From NCBI RefSeq assembly GCF_032854445.1, contig NC_088304.1, forward strand, positions 36,195,551 to 36,259,550: 64,000 bases of DNA, in the 5' to 3' direction. This stretch comes from Liolophura sinensis. Lineage: Eukaryota; Mollusca; Polyplacophora; Chitonida; Chitonidae. Within the stretch, counting starts at the first letter, position 1. Each line of letters begins with the position of its first letter. The notes beneath the pieces are model-generated. The model made no database searches and was not told the DNA's origin. It saw only the letters and a list, made by a program, of their open reading frames with translations. Positions 43,401-55,894 of the stretch are shown piece by piece. Both the position numbers and the translations under genes were made by a program.

Positions 43401-46400
43401 TGATTATGTGTCAAGACGTTGCACCGTATCCATAGTGTCACCTGATTTACTATTTAAGCACAGATACAAGTAGTTGATCTAAACGCAAAATAAAAATCCC
43501 AACCTCTTTCAGTTTATTTAGAAATCGTTTAAACATTCATTAATAATATTATATAAAATTACATAAAAACTGTACTTTTGGTCAAACTCTCTTAAGATGA
43601 CCTGGAAATCCTTGTGAGGAGACCAAGTTTAAAGCTCCGTATGTTTACAAGGGTGACAACAGTTACAACAGATGCACTGCTTTCTGTGGTAAAATGATAA
43701 TCTGTCGTGTCGTTTTACTTAAATGCCATTTTTTCGCACTACACATTACATTATGTTTAAGTTGATATACATCGTAGGGGGGGGGGGGCAATAAATAAAA
43801 CCACGACTAAAGAATTTTTCATACGACGGCGGCAAGCATTCGGGTGAGAGGAGGCTTTGCAGAGCCTGGGAGGGTGGGGGTGGGGACCCACTACAATCCG
43901 CAGGTTCATGGCAGACCTTTCCGTGTATGACCAGAGAGGAAGCCAGAGGAAGCTGGACTTGAACTCACAGCGAACGCCCGTGGTGAAATGCTCCTGGATC
44001 ATTTTGAGCGCTAGCATGCTAACACGCGGATATTGTGTGTTCATAGATTACATTTGATTCTACTGCTGCATGACGTTTCGGCAATGTAATGAAGCAGTGG
44101 AGATGTGATACATATTTATGATTTATGCTGCACGTTGCACGCTTAAGCACTACTACCTTAAGCAACTCCATCACCACGCTGATTGCTACCACACCAACCC
44201 ATACACACACTCTCGCATACGCACCCTCGTTATATACGGGTGCCAGTAATTGCGATAACATCGCTTAAGTAATGTTTCCTGTTGCAATCAAGATTCCCAC
44301 AGGTGGGAGAGACTACAATATGGACTACGTGACCGAGGTAATACTCTCGCCAAGTTTACCCTCTAGCGCTCAGGCGGCCAATTCCATCATGCGCTATTGC
44401 CCAGGCCGAGCACGTACAAATCTCAATGCTCGGTTATTGAAATGGAAGCTGAAATTAGCGGAGTCTACCACCTCAAAGCCTAGTTGTAAAGTATGACACA
44501 AAATCAGTACAATGTCCATTCGTCTGGGAAACTGAGCGCGAAGCTCTGATCCAGCTGCATAAACCATGGTGGAAGGGGTGTAAGGGTCTTGCCAATGCAT
44601 TTGAGGATTAAATTAAAGTACTAGGAATCTACGAAAGAATGTCATCTAAGTTGTAATTCCCACCTTTTACTATGTTATCCAAAAGACTGAATGATTAAAC
44701 CAGGAGACAGTAAATAACAGAAGATGCTACTCGTTATGAATCTATTCAATCTATGAATTTTAGATAACGAGCAAAAGCCAACAATATGCCTGAACATGTC
44801 TCAAGGTATAGCCGCGGGTTTCTGTGTCAATAAGCCATTGTGACGTGTGTTAACATGGCTTCTTTGGCTCAACAAGCAGGCGTTATGCACCTTTCTTCAA
44901 CGGCAAAGAAGATAACGTAATGCACAAAGAAGATAACGTAATCCACAAGGAAGGAAACATAATGCACGTTTCTTGTACCAGAACTGATACGATAAAGACC
45001 TCAAATAAGAACAACGTTAGAATAAATGAAATATTTTTCTGAAGGATAAAACAAAGAAGTTCGTTCACAAAAAGGAATTTCTTTTCCGCTCTCAAAATCA
45101 TTGAATTTATGTTAGTTTTTTAGTGTTTGTATTAAGGTTCATATGTTTTTGTAGGTATTATATTAGGGTTAGTTATTATCTGACGGGCAGATGATGAACA
45201 TTTGAACAGAACAGAAATGAGTAAAACTTCTGTTACCTGTCAGGAATAAGACAGGGCAATCATGATTTTGCCGGAAACATCCGTTAGTGGCGAAGAATAA
45301 GACAGGATCGATAGCATTTTGTAAAAAACAACAGTGTCTTATCCGCCAGGGTCTTTACAGATTAGTAATAACCATCCAGGAGGGAAACACATTTCGAAGT
45401 GGACAAGACCGAACAAACTACTTTGCCGAGTTGAGTATAGACAAGACTGTCACGAAGTTACTATGGTACCGAAAGAATGCAGTAGGCACGAACGGACAAT
45501 AAATCGGCACTCCCGGGAGAGACTAATTCATGAGTTGGCCTGATGATAAGCTGGGAGGCGCTCCGCATGCTGAAAATGTAGCGTCACTAATCTGCATACA
45601 GCTCATTGCCCTTCTCATCGACCCGGGGCTAGCTTCAAAGAAGGGCCTTCCGGCAAAAGGGCAGCTAGTAAGAATCAAAACGACACAGGGATAGAGATTG
45701 CTTAAAATTGCGTGAAATTCTAATTAGTCTCTCATGATGAATTAAGATGCGCATTTCTGTATCGGGCATATCCACCCACCAGGCCGCTTAGGAGGAGGAA
45801 TTTACCGTGAATACATCAAAGAAATGCGATTTGGCCTTGGCTTATGTTATGTATATAGGATGTCATCGATCTTGTTCTTTAAGCGTACAGCATTGTGAGC
45901 AGTGAAAACGCCCGGTCGCTGTGATAAGCGATACGAGGACATGCAGGGAGTGCTTGTTCTATCTGGTGACGACAGAGCGATGAGCAAATGAGGGACGAGG
46001 CTTTGGACCCGGGTTATATATCTTAGCCGGCTGCATCATGTACTAGCCGGGTCAGGCCGAACTATAGTGTGCAGTGCCCCATAAACGATAAAGCCATTTG
46101 TCCATGATAATAATGGAACATATGAATGGAATATCTAGCCTTTTAAGCTGTAAAAAGGCTATTCAATTGGGGTTGCAAAGTTTTGAGAATTTTAAGAATT
46201 TAAGAGTGTTTTCAGGAGAAAAATGAGAAATGTCTTCTAGGAATGTTAGGCGGAGTGTTCAGTCCATTCTAAGCAAATTCTAATTTTAGCCCATATGAAG
46301 GTAAATTATATGCCTCTGTTACAGTGTCAATTCCTACACGTTATAAATTTATTTATCTATTTATTTGATTGGTGTTTTACGCCCTACTCAAGAATATTTC

Positions 46401-49400
46401 ACTTATACGACGGCGGCCAGCATTATCTTGGGAGGAAACCGGGCAGAGCCCGGAGAAACCCACGACCATCCGCAGGTTGCTGACAGACCTTCCCACTTAC
46501 GGCCGGAGAGGAAGCTTGCATGAGCTGGACGAACTCAAAGTGACCACATCGGTGAGAGACTCCTGGGTCATTACGCCGCGCTAGCGCGCAAACCAACTGA
46601 GCTATACATCATAAATGAAGGCATGACTGTTTTTGTATTCCTTAATGTATCAATCACACTGAAACAAATCCCTGATCATAAAAACTAACAATCAAATGAA
46701 TGACTTGGTGCTTAAAGTTGAAAGGTTTATCTGTTTACGTGTGGTTATCTTGTCGGTTTGACTATACTAGATTTAACAATTTAAATGGGTGTCGATTAGA
46801 ATTCAGGTCCTACAGTGAAGGTTTGTTCTGTTATTGGATTGTTACTGATAGGCATGCTCCTATTAACTTTTACATTTAATATGCACGAAGGCTGTCTGAA
46901 CTCCCCATGTATATGATGTACAGACTTATGGGTAAAACTGTTCGAAGACAAGCGGTATTTATTTATTTTATTTATTTATTTGCTTGGTATTTTACGCGTT
47001 ACTCAAGAATATTCCATTTATACGACGGCGGCGAGCTTTATTGTAGGAGGAAACCGGGCAGGACCCGGGGGAAGTCCACGGCCATCCGCACGTTGACAAG
47101 TGATGTTAAAGGAACGTAAAATTGCACAAAACGGCCATGCGAATCGTACTTCATTTGGTAACGATTGCGAGTCGCGCACATAGATAGAAAGTTACGTCCA
47201 GTTCCTACCCATAAAATAAAAATTTCAAATATACGTGTGGAATGCGTTTTGCAGTAATGTTTTTTTTTCTTTCAACTAACCGTGGGCGAGCAACTCACAG
47301 ACGTGGTCACAGTAGTTAAAGCACTGACCTTAGCTCTCCCTTATGAGTTTTCGCGTTCGTGCAGAACGAGATTGCTTGCCATTCAGATGGTGGAATTGAC
47401 GCGAGACTTCCAACCGGAGGTCGAATAAGTTAATTTGGAGGTGTTCAATGGAACAGTGAGTTTCTTTACTAATTAACTTAGTGCTAATGAAGAGTGGCGT
47501 CTAGGCGCTTTGGTCTATGGCGTGACAGGGGAGGAATTCCAGTCTGAGGTGAATAAAGAGCTTACTTTCTGAGCATGACGTCGAGAGAAAAACAAGAATG
47601 GGCTTTGAATTCTTGATAGTCGTTGGTAATCTTCTTAAAATGGGACAAGTGTGAAGTAGGCGTACTGATGAATTATCACGGTTACTCTGATATTCAGCCC
47701 AATCGGATGGCTAATAAGTTGCGTACGTTCTAAGGTAAATTTACCGTTTGTGTTTTCACGTGTTAAGTTTTTTTTCGATTTGCATTGCTGATTCCACTAT
47801 CTCTTTACTCAGATATAGGTTTAACGGTGTCTCACTGGAGAAATATCGGGACTATTTCTTGTGTATTCGAAAACGAAGTAGCTTAAATTACATTTAATTG
47901 GATTGCCCAATATCTTCTACAATACGAGGGTCATTCCGCGAGTTATATTATCAAATAATGTAATGGCGTTTACCAGTACTATAAAAACGCTTATTCTATA
48001 TAAATGAGCTATTAAATAAATATTCAATATAACATAATGGATAAAGAGTTTATCAGTATCCTCTGATAAAGGTATCGACATATCGATAAATTTTAGTCTT
48101 GATTTAATCAGTTTATAATCATTTTATGGAAGCTGTATAAGTGGCATTTTCGAAATCCAAACCAATCATGGAAATTTACGTAGCAAGTAACGCACAGCGC
48201 TTGCACGATATTGGTGTGTTTTGACGTCGTCAACAGGCTGACTGTGTGCATTTTTCATTTATATTGTACGATGTATCGTGTTCTAAAAAGTACATACACC
48301 AATTGGAATGTCCAATAAAAAGTATTAAAAAAGAATTAAATGTATGATATTAGCATCACAATCTTTTTAAAATACAGATAATTTTAACGGAAGATTATTT
48401 ATTTATCTATTCAGTTGATGTTTTACGTTGTTCTCAAGAATATTTCACTTAAACGACGGCGGCCATCATTATGGTGTGAGGGAAATCGGACAGAGCTCTC
48501 GGAAACCCACGACCATCCTCAGGTTGCTGCCAGACCTTCCTACGTACGGCCGGATGCGAAGCCAACATAAGTTGGACTTGAACTCAAGGCGACCTCATTG
48601 ATGAGAGCGAAAGACAGTCAGCAACCTGGAAGTACACGATACTGACGACTTCATGAAATATTACAGGAGACAGATGCTGCATGACTGGGAAGGTGAATTT
48701 AAAGAGATAGGCTGTTATTGTTGTGTTTTGTTTTATTACAAACGAGGTCAACAATGGATGGATGTCCAGTTAAAAATAGAAAGCAAGATTATTGAATTGG
48801 AATACGTTGAGCGCATGTAACACATCTCGCTGCCATATCTGAGATCGAGCTGCCTGGGAATACGGCTTCTTTATCAGCAAAGCAGGCAATGTTTTCTGCA
48901 ATATCACAGTCTTTAACACAGTTTTTAAGCGCGGCTATTTCGGTGTCTATTTATACCGGCTGCTATCTTTTGCCAGCTTCTTGGAATCCGCTGTCGCTGG
49001 GTGTCGGGTTACGCCTTCAGATGATCGGGCTAACGTTTTGCTATATCTCTCATGTGGCTGGGTATGCGGCCGGTCTGACCCGACAAGCGCATGTGACCTG
49101 GAAGAGTGCATGTGCGTAGCCTTGGGATCGAAGGGGTAGGATGCATGGGGCTTTTTTTCGCAGAGGGATGTTTAACCCGCTAACAAGGCTCGACGATACC
49201 AAACTTCTTCGGAGTGCATGGACTGTGTATACTATATAGATTTTACGCATTTATGTAATATGTATAAAAAAGCTATAACATGGGGACTTAAATCAGAACA
49301 GCGGCGGCGGTGTGATAGCTGGAAAATGGTTAGACACAACTTGTGAGATACGATCTCTTGTCATTTTAACACTGAACACTGTAGATGCTTAAATGTGACT

Positions 49401-52400
49401 GAGGAGACATTGACCAAACCTACACGATAAGCCAGTATTACTGAATATATACAAAGGGCATAATAAATTGAATGTACAGATATAGGCCTACATCACAACG
49501 TATCTGTTGAAAGCTAAGATGCAAGGCTATATATACGTGTTATACTCAACAACGCTGATAAAAGCTGATTAAGCAAGTTGTAAATACACATTTACTGCCA
49601 GACTGCAATCCGCAGTTCAAGACGGATATATGCATTCGTAATTGGGATGGCCGTTGTTATAACACAGGATTAACATAAGCAACATCTGGTAAATTGCATG
49701 TAAATTTTGCTGCTGTAACAACCATGCGCGCACATCACAAGTTACTGTGACACGCAGCAATGGTGTTCTTAACTAATTTTTTACGCTCTTGTTCTTTGTA
49801 TATTGGGTTTTGTAAAATCTCTACATGCAAATATACGGGAAACTATATATAGGTGAATACATATACTTAGTTTATACATAGAAACTTGTACCTTCGTTTG
49901 ATCTGTCATGCAGCAGATATTTGAACTTGCACATGTAGAAATAAATCCATGTTACCATACAATATGGATTTCTAAGTAGAATTTTCTCGTTTAGCAACTA
50001 GCATATATCGAATGTATACCGGTTAATCCCACAAACGATGTGACCCGTAACATCCCCAGAGCCAGTGGTCCAGACACAGTAATGCGTCAGACGGGATTAT
50101 TGTGGCGAGCCATGTTTACTCCTTTTCCTGCCAAACCTGTTAGTTGAACGCCAACTGAGCGTTGTTGAATATCTGGCACCGCCAGCCTGTCTGGTGTCCA
50201 TGGCAAAGAAAGAAATGATGGAAATAAAGTCGCCGTCCTTGTCAAGGGGAAAGAGAATCAAGTTTACCAACAGCTTAACCCAGATACAAATTTTATCGAT
50301 GGAAATTTGTGTTATGATTTGGAAGCATCCCATACAGCATCCTATATGTCAATTATCATTTACGAAGAGTCACAAAGGTATGACTGAATAACTTCATCTT
50401 GCAGCATGGCTAGAGACATAAACACCACTCCCTTTGTTTAGACTCTAACATTATTTTGGTCATTTTACGCCGGTGTTTTCTTGCAGCAAACTGTCCTTCT
50501 TGCGCTGCTTTATTTAAACGCCATGCCAAAAACACCATGTTGTCAAAACTGCTTTCACCTATCCCCATACAGACGCTGTGGTCAAAGTCTGAAAAGCACA
50601 ACATCGATCGATTTTAAGTTTTAGGCATGCTGGCAACGTTGACAGAAGTTTTATTAATTAACAATAAACGAATGAAGCATGAGGTCGGCATGCGTGTCTT
50701 CAAACTGAATTCAGTAATAAAAAAACTGATCGATTAATTCAACATACGGAACCCTAAACGCCCTATAGAGCCGTTAACTGTATCGCCTGATATTCCTCAT
50801 CTTATTTGTTATGCAGCACCGTAATGTTCAACAAAACCCACTCAGATACATTCCCCTACGCATTCCTACTATACATCACAGCCTTTTGAGGAATTCTAGA
50901 CCAGTGACGTCCAATAAATTGCAATTAGCATCACTGAATTTTTTTGTCCTACATCTGATTAAGCCATGGTGCTATGTGGCGTGTAATGTGCTATTATTAA
51001 AGCATTCACATGAACAGTACCTGTACGTCGTATTTCACCAGTTACGTGTAATCATTAGCCAGCTATCACACTGTAGTCACTGCTCTGGTTTTACTCTCTG
51101 CTGTACGTGTTTAATTATACTGCTATCAGAGAGAGAGCCATCAAACGAATTCATGACACGATGAACTAAATTTACACTCCGACTGTTTGATGGACAATCC
51201 TGGAGTGAATAGCTGTATTTTTGTCCACTAGGGATTTCTAGAAGTTTGCTACTTGAAAATTGCAACATAATGCTGTAGTATAGTAACTTATTTTGCTGCT
51301 TTCCGGGTTGTGCCTGTGTGTAACTTTTCTTCCTATTTACTGCTCACAAGTTAATGCTAAACTTTGGCTTCCTTTGCTGCTCACCGGACAATGCTGATAT
51401 GTATATGTAGTTTGCTTGCTACTGACTACTTTCCGGTTTATTCACCAGTACTGGACTGTAGCTTTGCTTGATACACACTGATTTTCTGGTTGCTCACCAG
51501 TACTGGATTGCAGCTTTGCTTGATACCCACTGACTTCCTGGTTACTCACAAGCACTGTAATGCAACTTTTCTTGCTACTCACTGCTTCTCTTGTTACTCA
51601 CCAATACTGGGATGCCGCTTTGCTTTTAACTGCTTACTCCATTGCTGTGGTGTAGCTTCCCCTGCTATTCGCCGGACAGTGCCTAAGTCTAGCTTTGTTT
51701 GTTACTCACTGTTTCCTTTGCTACTCACAAAACTGGAATGCAGCTTTGCATGCTACTTATTCCTGCAGTTATAGTGTAGCTTCTCTGGCTACGTACCAGA
51801 ACTGATGGTGTTTGAATGAATGATTTTATCATGAGTTCTTCTTTGATGTTGTCTGGCTACTGTTGTGGTGTCATTTCTGTTCTGTGCATCTGGCAGTGCT
51901 ACCATGTAGATCTGTTTGCTTTTTATTTGGCAGTGCTACCATGTAGATCTGTTTGCTTTTCACCGGGCAGTGCTACCGTGTAGATCTGTTTGCTTTTCAC
52001 CTGGCAGTGCTACCATGTAGATCTGTTTGCTTTTCACCGGGCAGTGCTACCATGTAGATCTGTTTGCTTTTCACCTGGCAGTGCTACCATGTAGATCTGT
52101 TTGCTTTTCACCGGGCAGTGCTACCATGTAAATCTGTTTGCTTTTCACCGGGCAGTGCTACCGTGTAAATCTGTTTGCTTTTCACCGGGCAGTGCTACCG
52201 TGTAAATCTGTTTGCTTTTCACCGGGCAGTGCTACCATGTAAATCTGTTTGCTTTTCACCTGGCAGTGCTACCATGTAGATCTGTTTGCTTTTCACCTGG
52301 CAGTGCTACCATGTAGATCTGTTTGCTTTTCACCTGGCAGTGCTACCATGTAGATCTGTTTGCTTTTCACCTGGCAGTGCTACCATGTAGATCTGTTTGC

Positions 52401-54075
52401 TTTTCACCTGGCAGTGCTACCATGTAGATCTGTTTGCTTTTCACCTGGCAGTGCTACCATGTAGATCTGTTTGCTTTTCACCGGGCAGTGCTACCATGTA
52501 AATCTGTTTGCTTTTCACCTGGCAGTGCTACCATGTAGATCTGTTTGCTTTTCACCTGGCAGTGCTACCATGTAGATCTGTTTGCTTTTCACCTGGCAGT
52601 GCTACCATGTAGATCTGTTTGCTTTTCACCTGGCAGTGCTACCATGTAGATCTGTTTGCTTTTCACCGGGTAGAGTTGTATTTCATTTCCTTTTTCTTTT
52701 CACGGTACAACGTAGTATTGTTTCTTTGTTTTTCCAAGTAACTTTGGAATGCAGGCGCTTTATTTCTCATATAGTTTCTTTAAATGCAAGGCTGTACTCA
52801 AGCTGTAGCGTTATTTGACCAGCGACAACTCCAGGAAAGGGCGCATGATACCAAGGACATTGGATGGTTTGCTCTTCTCCATGTGCTGTTTAGAAGTCAC
52901 TGATTTCACGCCGCTCAAATGTACATATACTTAATTGTCATACACGGAGAGCCATTGTGTGCATGTAATTTTTCATGTGGTGCACAATTACATGTACTTC
53001 CTATAAAGGAAGAAAAATGCTTGACAAATAAAACTGCATCAGTTGAAAGCTTTGCACTAAGATATCAACGCGCATGTCCATGCCCTTCATCCATATTTAG
53101 AGCTTAGCATCAATAGTGGAGGCGTATCAAGTCGATTTTTTTTTCCGCCGCGAAATCATTGTGCAGCTATGGTTATGTTAGACCTTGCGTGTAGTCACCT
53201 GGTCAGTAATGATACTACGGATCTATAGTCCCTCGGCAGTTCAGACCATGTGTTTTTTCGTTTCAACTTACGTTATATCGAGCTAAGACCCGTCCAGTGA
53301 GGTGGTGAACTCGAATCTAGTCAGCGCTAGTTCGATCGTACTTACAAGTCAGTAGCTTTGTCAGGTATCTGATGATTGCCAAAAGCGGTGGTGTTCTTAT
53401 TGAGAAGAATATCGGGCTCCATCCAGAAACCTGACTTTTGTAGCTTAAATCATGAACTCTTCAGTGTTAAATATTTGACTACAGACAACAGTTTAAACTT
53501 GGAATGGTTTAGTCAGTGTATATATTAAATGCACATGTTTCGCCAGCGATAAAGCGTTGCTATATTTATTTGTCGATCAATAATTTTGTGCTACATGATG
53601 CCTTCAAAGAGCCATTTTTGAAATCAGGGTATTCAGCCCACGGCTGTGTTTCTTTAGCCTGAAATAAGTAACTAAGTAAGTCTACGTAATATGTAAAATT
53701 AAATGAGATGATAAATTTAAAAACTAAAATAATTCAATCAATCAGTTGATCCATGAACATATTGATTGAGATAAACAAAATAACGTAATCCTTCACTTTT
53801 CTTTCAGTTTTATATCAACTGTACACTGGGGGTGAGGCGTATTGGAGAGATTTTCATCTGTTTCGGCACTGTCAGTGCTCTTAGTGCCATCACCATCGGT
53901 TACATCAGCAAACACATCAAACGTATCGCCATTGTCACAGCAGGCGCCGTCTTCAATATCGGTCTCCTTCTCGTTCTCTGGTTATGGCGCCCCCTCCCGA
54001 TCGATCTGCCAAACTTCTTCGTCGTTTCCGGTTGTCTGGGACTATGCGATGCAATTTGGCAAACTCAGACTTACA
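39028..54075 (+). CDS. UNC93A-like: UNC-93 homolog A-like membrane protein, 3' end missing
   Basis: Two coding exons are visible: 39028-40434 and 53808-54075, joined in phase 0 at FGDFTK|FYINCTLGV. The family (UNC-93, major-facilitator fold) has about 12 membrane helices; C. elegans UNC-93 regulates a two-pore potassium channel, while the role of UNC93A is unclear. The visible part has about ten helices and family signatures GFAAGPLWGAQATYIT, the AFMFGDFTK block and GLCDAIWQTQTY. The C-terminal helices, normally after DAxWQTQ, are not found up to 64 kb, so the last exon or exons lie outside the window. The cytosolic N-terminus is long (about 148 residues) and Ser-rich. The intron of 13.4 kb holds minus-strand SINEs and a 37-bp array. 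Confidence in the family is high, in the exact paralogue moderate. Confidence 0.9.
40435..43780. other. UNC93A-like intron 1, first part
   Basis: No exon recognised. A weak SINE-like remnant (GCCGAAGGTCGTTGGTCTAT and CAGCTTTCCTCAACCC) is at about 42362-42430. A tRNA-like stretch near 42130-42220 with GGGTTCAGTGCC could be an older short element. Confidence 0.45.
43788..44028 (-). mobile_element. near full-length SINE, diverged
   Basis: Minus-strand copy with CGTGTTAGCATGCTAGCGCT, ATGATCCAGGAGCATTTCAC, GTGAGTTCAAGTCCAGCTTC and CGCCGTCGTATGAAAAATTC. A G/C homopolymer precedes it. Confidence 0.85.
44906..44966. repeat. 24-bp tandem repeat, about 2.5 copies
   Basis: AAGAAGATAACGTAATGCAC or the variant with ATCCAC repeats, then a diverged AAGGAAACATAATGCAC. 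Confidence 0.75.
44967..46347. other. UNC93A-like intron 1, no recognised element
   Basis: No repeat family member or exon was recognised in this stretch. Confidence 0.45.
46348..46605 (-). mobile_element. near full-length SINE
   Basis: On the minus strand: GCTCAGTTGGTTTGCGCGCT, AGCGCGGCGTAATGACCCAG, CGGCCGTAAGTGGGAAGGTC, CTGCGGATGGTCGTGGGTTT, TATAAGTGAAATATTCTTGA, AAAACACCAATCAAATAAAT. The B box is damaged (GAGTTCGTCCAG). Confidence 0.93.
46958..47097 (-). mobile_element. 5'-truncated SINE
   Basis: Minus-strand copy of the 3' half: GTGCGGATGGCCGTGGACTT, GCCCGGTTTCCTCCTAC, TATAAATGGAATATTCTTGA, AAAATACCAAGCAAATAAAT. It lies 350 bases from the previous copy. Confidence 0.9.
48397..48607 (-). 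mobile_element. SINE lacking most of the tRNA-like head
   Basis: Minus strand: TTGAGTTCAAGTCCAACTTA, CGGCCGTACGTAGGAAGGTC, GAGGATGGTCGTGGGTTTCC, TTAAGTGAAATATTCTTGAG, GTAAAACATCAACTG and an ATAAATAAAT tail. Confidence 0.9.
48608..51279. other. UNC93A-like intron 1, no recognised element
   Basis: No coding exon, SINE or tandem repeat was recognised. Confidence 0.45.
51280..51800. repeat. degenerate minisatellite, roughly 50-bp units
   Basis: Variants of TTGCTTGCTACTCACTG, TTTCCTGGTTGCTCACCAGT and ACTGGAATGCAGCTTTGC repeat about ten times with irregular length. It ends about 90 bases before the next, perfect array. Confidence 0.7.
51894..52670. repeat. 37-bp minisatellite, 21 copies
   Basis: The unit CAGTGCTACCATGTAGATCT plus GTTTGCTTTTCACCTGG repeats every 37 bases; 777 bases equal exactly 21 units. 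Units differ only at a few sites: CTGG or CGGG, ACCATG or ACCGTG, GTAGAT or GTAAAT. GTAAAT units are clustered in 52127-52250 and recur once near 52500, showing block copying. The period is not a multiple of three, so it is not coding. It lies 1.1 kb before UNC93A-like exon 2. Confidence 0.97.
52671..53807. other. UNC93A-like intron 1, last part
   Basis: Ends in CTTTTCTTTCAG, a strong acceptor for exon 2. No other element recognised. Confidence 0.6.
53808..54075 (+). CDS. UNC93A-like: UNC93A-like exon 2
   Basis: Encodes FYINCTLGVRRIGEIFICFG, then ISKHIKRIAIVTAGAVFNIG, LLLVLWLWRPLPIDL and FVVSGCLGLCDAIWQTQTY. That is three membrane segments in the order known for UNC93A, including the RPxP loop and the GLCDAIWQTQ signature. 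The exon starts in phase 0 and ends in phase 1 at a GTAAGT donor (54076), so at least one more coding exon must follow. Confidence 0.92.
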
Positions 54076-54790
54076 GTAAGTACCACATAAGCTTATAAAC
54101 AATTTCTAACATAAATGGTGTCCGAAATATTTGCATGATGCAAAATAATTAAATGCGTTTTGTTTTTTGAAGAGTGATTTAGAGTAACAGAAAGATTTGT
54201 GTAAGATTAGAGTAAGATAAAGGGCAATAATGTATTTTCATAACAGTACAACCTCAGTAAGATCGTACAGAATCAGAACAAAGTGACATTAGGATTGAAT
54301 GTGATCAGAGTAGCATCCAAGTGAATTATGAATAAAATTAGGGGACGATCGAAGTAGGTTTAGGGTAAGATTATAATTTCCATGATCCAAAGCTTACTGT
54401 TTGTATTCATTTCAATATAAAAATGAATACAACCAGAAAAGAAACCATTTACCTGAAAAGTCAACACCTTCACTCAGTCTACATGATTTTTTACACATTT
54501 TCTTTTTAAGGAGATTTGGGCGAAAACTTGCCTTGTGTGCTGAATATTACAACAGCCTTGTCTTGAAGTGAGCAATAGTGAACTAGAGCAGTACGATAGA
54601 CACGTGACTGGGCTGTTTTAGAGAAATTTTGAAGAATATGTCGAATATTATATATCAGCAATAGAATATACTGGAACAAAGCAAAATTTGGATCATTGCC
54701 AAATTAGCAAAACTTCGTGCAGATAGAAGAATGTCACTATGTAAAAGTAAGATATAACTTGTGTCATACGGCTATTTAATGAAGAAACAT
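54076..54790. other. UNC93A-like intron 2, first part
   Basis: AT-rich sequence without recognised element; a few GATTAGAGTAAGAT-like short repeats. Confidence 0.5.
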
Positions 54791-54799
54791 GATACCTGA

Positions 54800-55835
54800 A
54801 ATCCACGTATTGGGACTCATCGATCGACATTCTATCCGAACTTTGCACACTGAGGCTTTGTGATGGGCGGGCTGGGGATCTCACTGTACTGAGTCTTTGC
54901 AGATGAGATGTAGTGAGAACTCCGTCTATTGAGTCTGAGCGACTGACAGGCAATGAAAACTCCGTGTGCCGAGTCTCAGTGATCGACATGCAGGGGGGAA
55001 CACCGTGTACTGAGTCTCAGCGATTACCCCGTGTATTGAATCTCGATTGACATGCAAGGAGAAGTCCATGAATTCGGTCTGGGCGACTGACAGGCAGTGA
55101 GAACTGCGTGTACTGCGTCTCAGCGATTACTCCATGTATTGAGTCTCCTCGATTGACACTCATGGAGAACTCCATGTTTTGAGTCTCATTGACTGACATG
55201 CCGGGAGAACTCCGTGTAGTGAGTCTGAGCGATTGACATGCAGGGAAAATTCTGTGTGTTGAGTCTTAACGACTGACATACAGGGAAAACTCCGTATACT
55301 GAGTCTCGGCGATTGACATGCTGGGATAGCTCAGTGTAATGGGTCTCAGTAGTTGGCAGGTGACGTGTACTGAGTGAACGAGTGGCATGTATGGAGAACT
55401 CCTTGTATTCAGTCTCAGCGGCTGAGATGTTGGAAGAACTCCGCCTGTTGAGTATCAGCGATTGCCATACAGGGAAAACTCCATTTTTTTGAGTCAGTGA
55501 TTGACATGAAGGGAGGACTGCATGTTTTGAGTCTCAATAATTGACGTGCAGGGAGGACTCCATGTTTTGAGTCTCAGTGATAGATGTGCAGAGAGAACTC
55601 CATGTTATGAGTCTCAGCAAAAACCTGCAGAGAGAACTCCGTGTTTTGAGTCTCAGTGATTGACATGCAAGGATAACCCCTTGTTTTGAGCCTCGGTGAT
55701 TGCCATGCAGGGAGAAATACGTCCATCTAGTCTTGGCGATTGATATTGACATAGAACTCCGTCTCTTGAGCCACGGTGATTGTCATGCAGGAAAATCTCC
55801 TTGTATTGAGTCTCAGTGATTGTCGTTCAGTGCGT
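54800..55835. repeat. 40-bp minisatellite, about 25 diverged copies
   Basis: The unit GATTGACATGCAGGGAGAAC plus TCCGTGTTTTGAGTCTCAGT repeats at about 40 bases (for example 55231, 55271, 55311). Divergence between units is considerable, with local insertions. Confidence 0.88.
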
Positions 55836-55894
55836 ATTATGTGGGTATTTATAACCTAATACACCATTTTCTTTTTATCTGTGCGATCAAAATG

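Noticed and set aside
51894-52670. CRISPR-like regular repeat array
   Set aside because: Units are directly adjacent with no spacers, and the context is an animal intron; it is a minisatellite.
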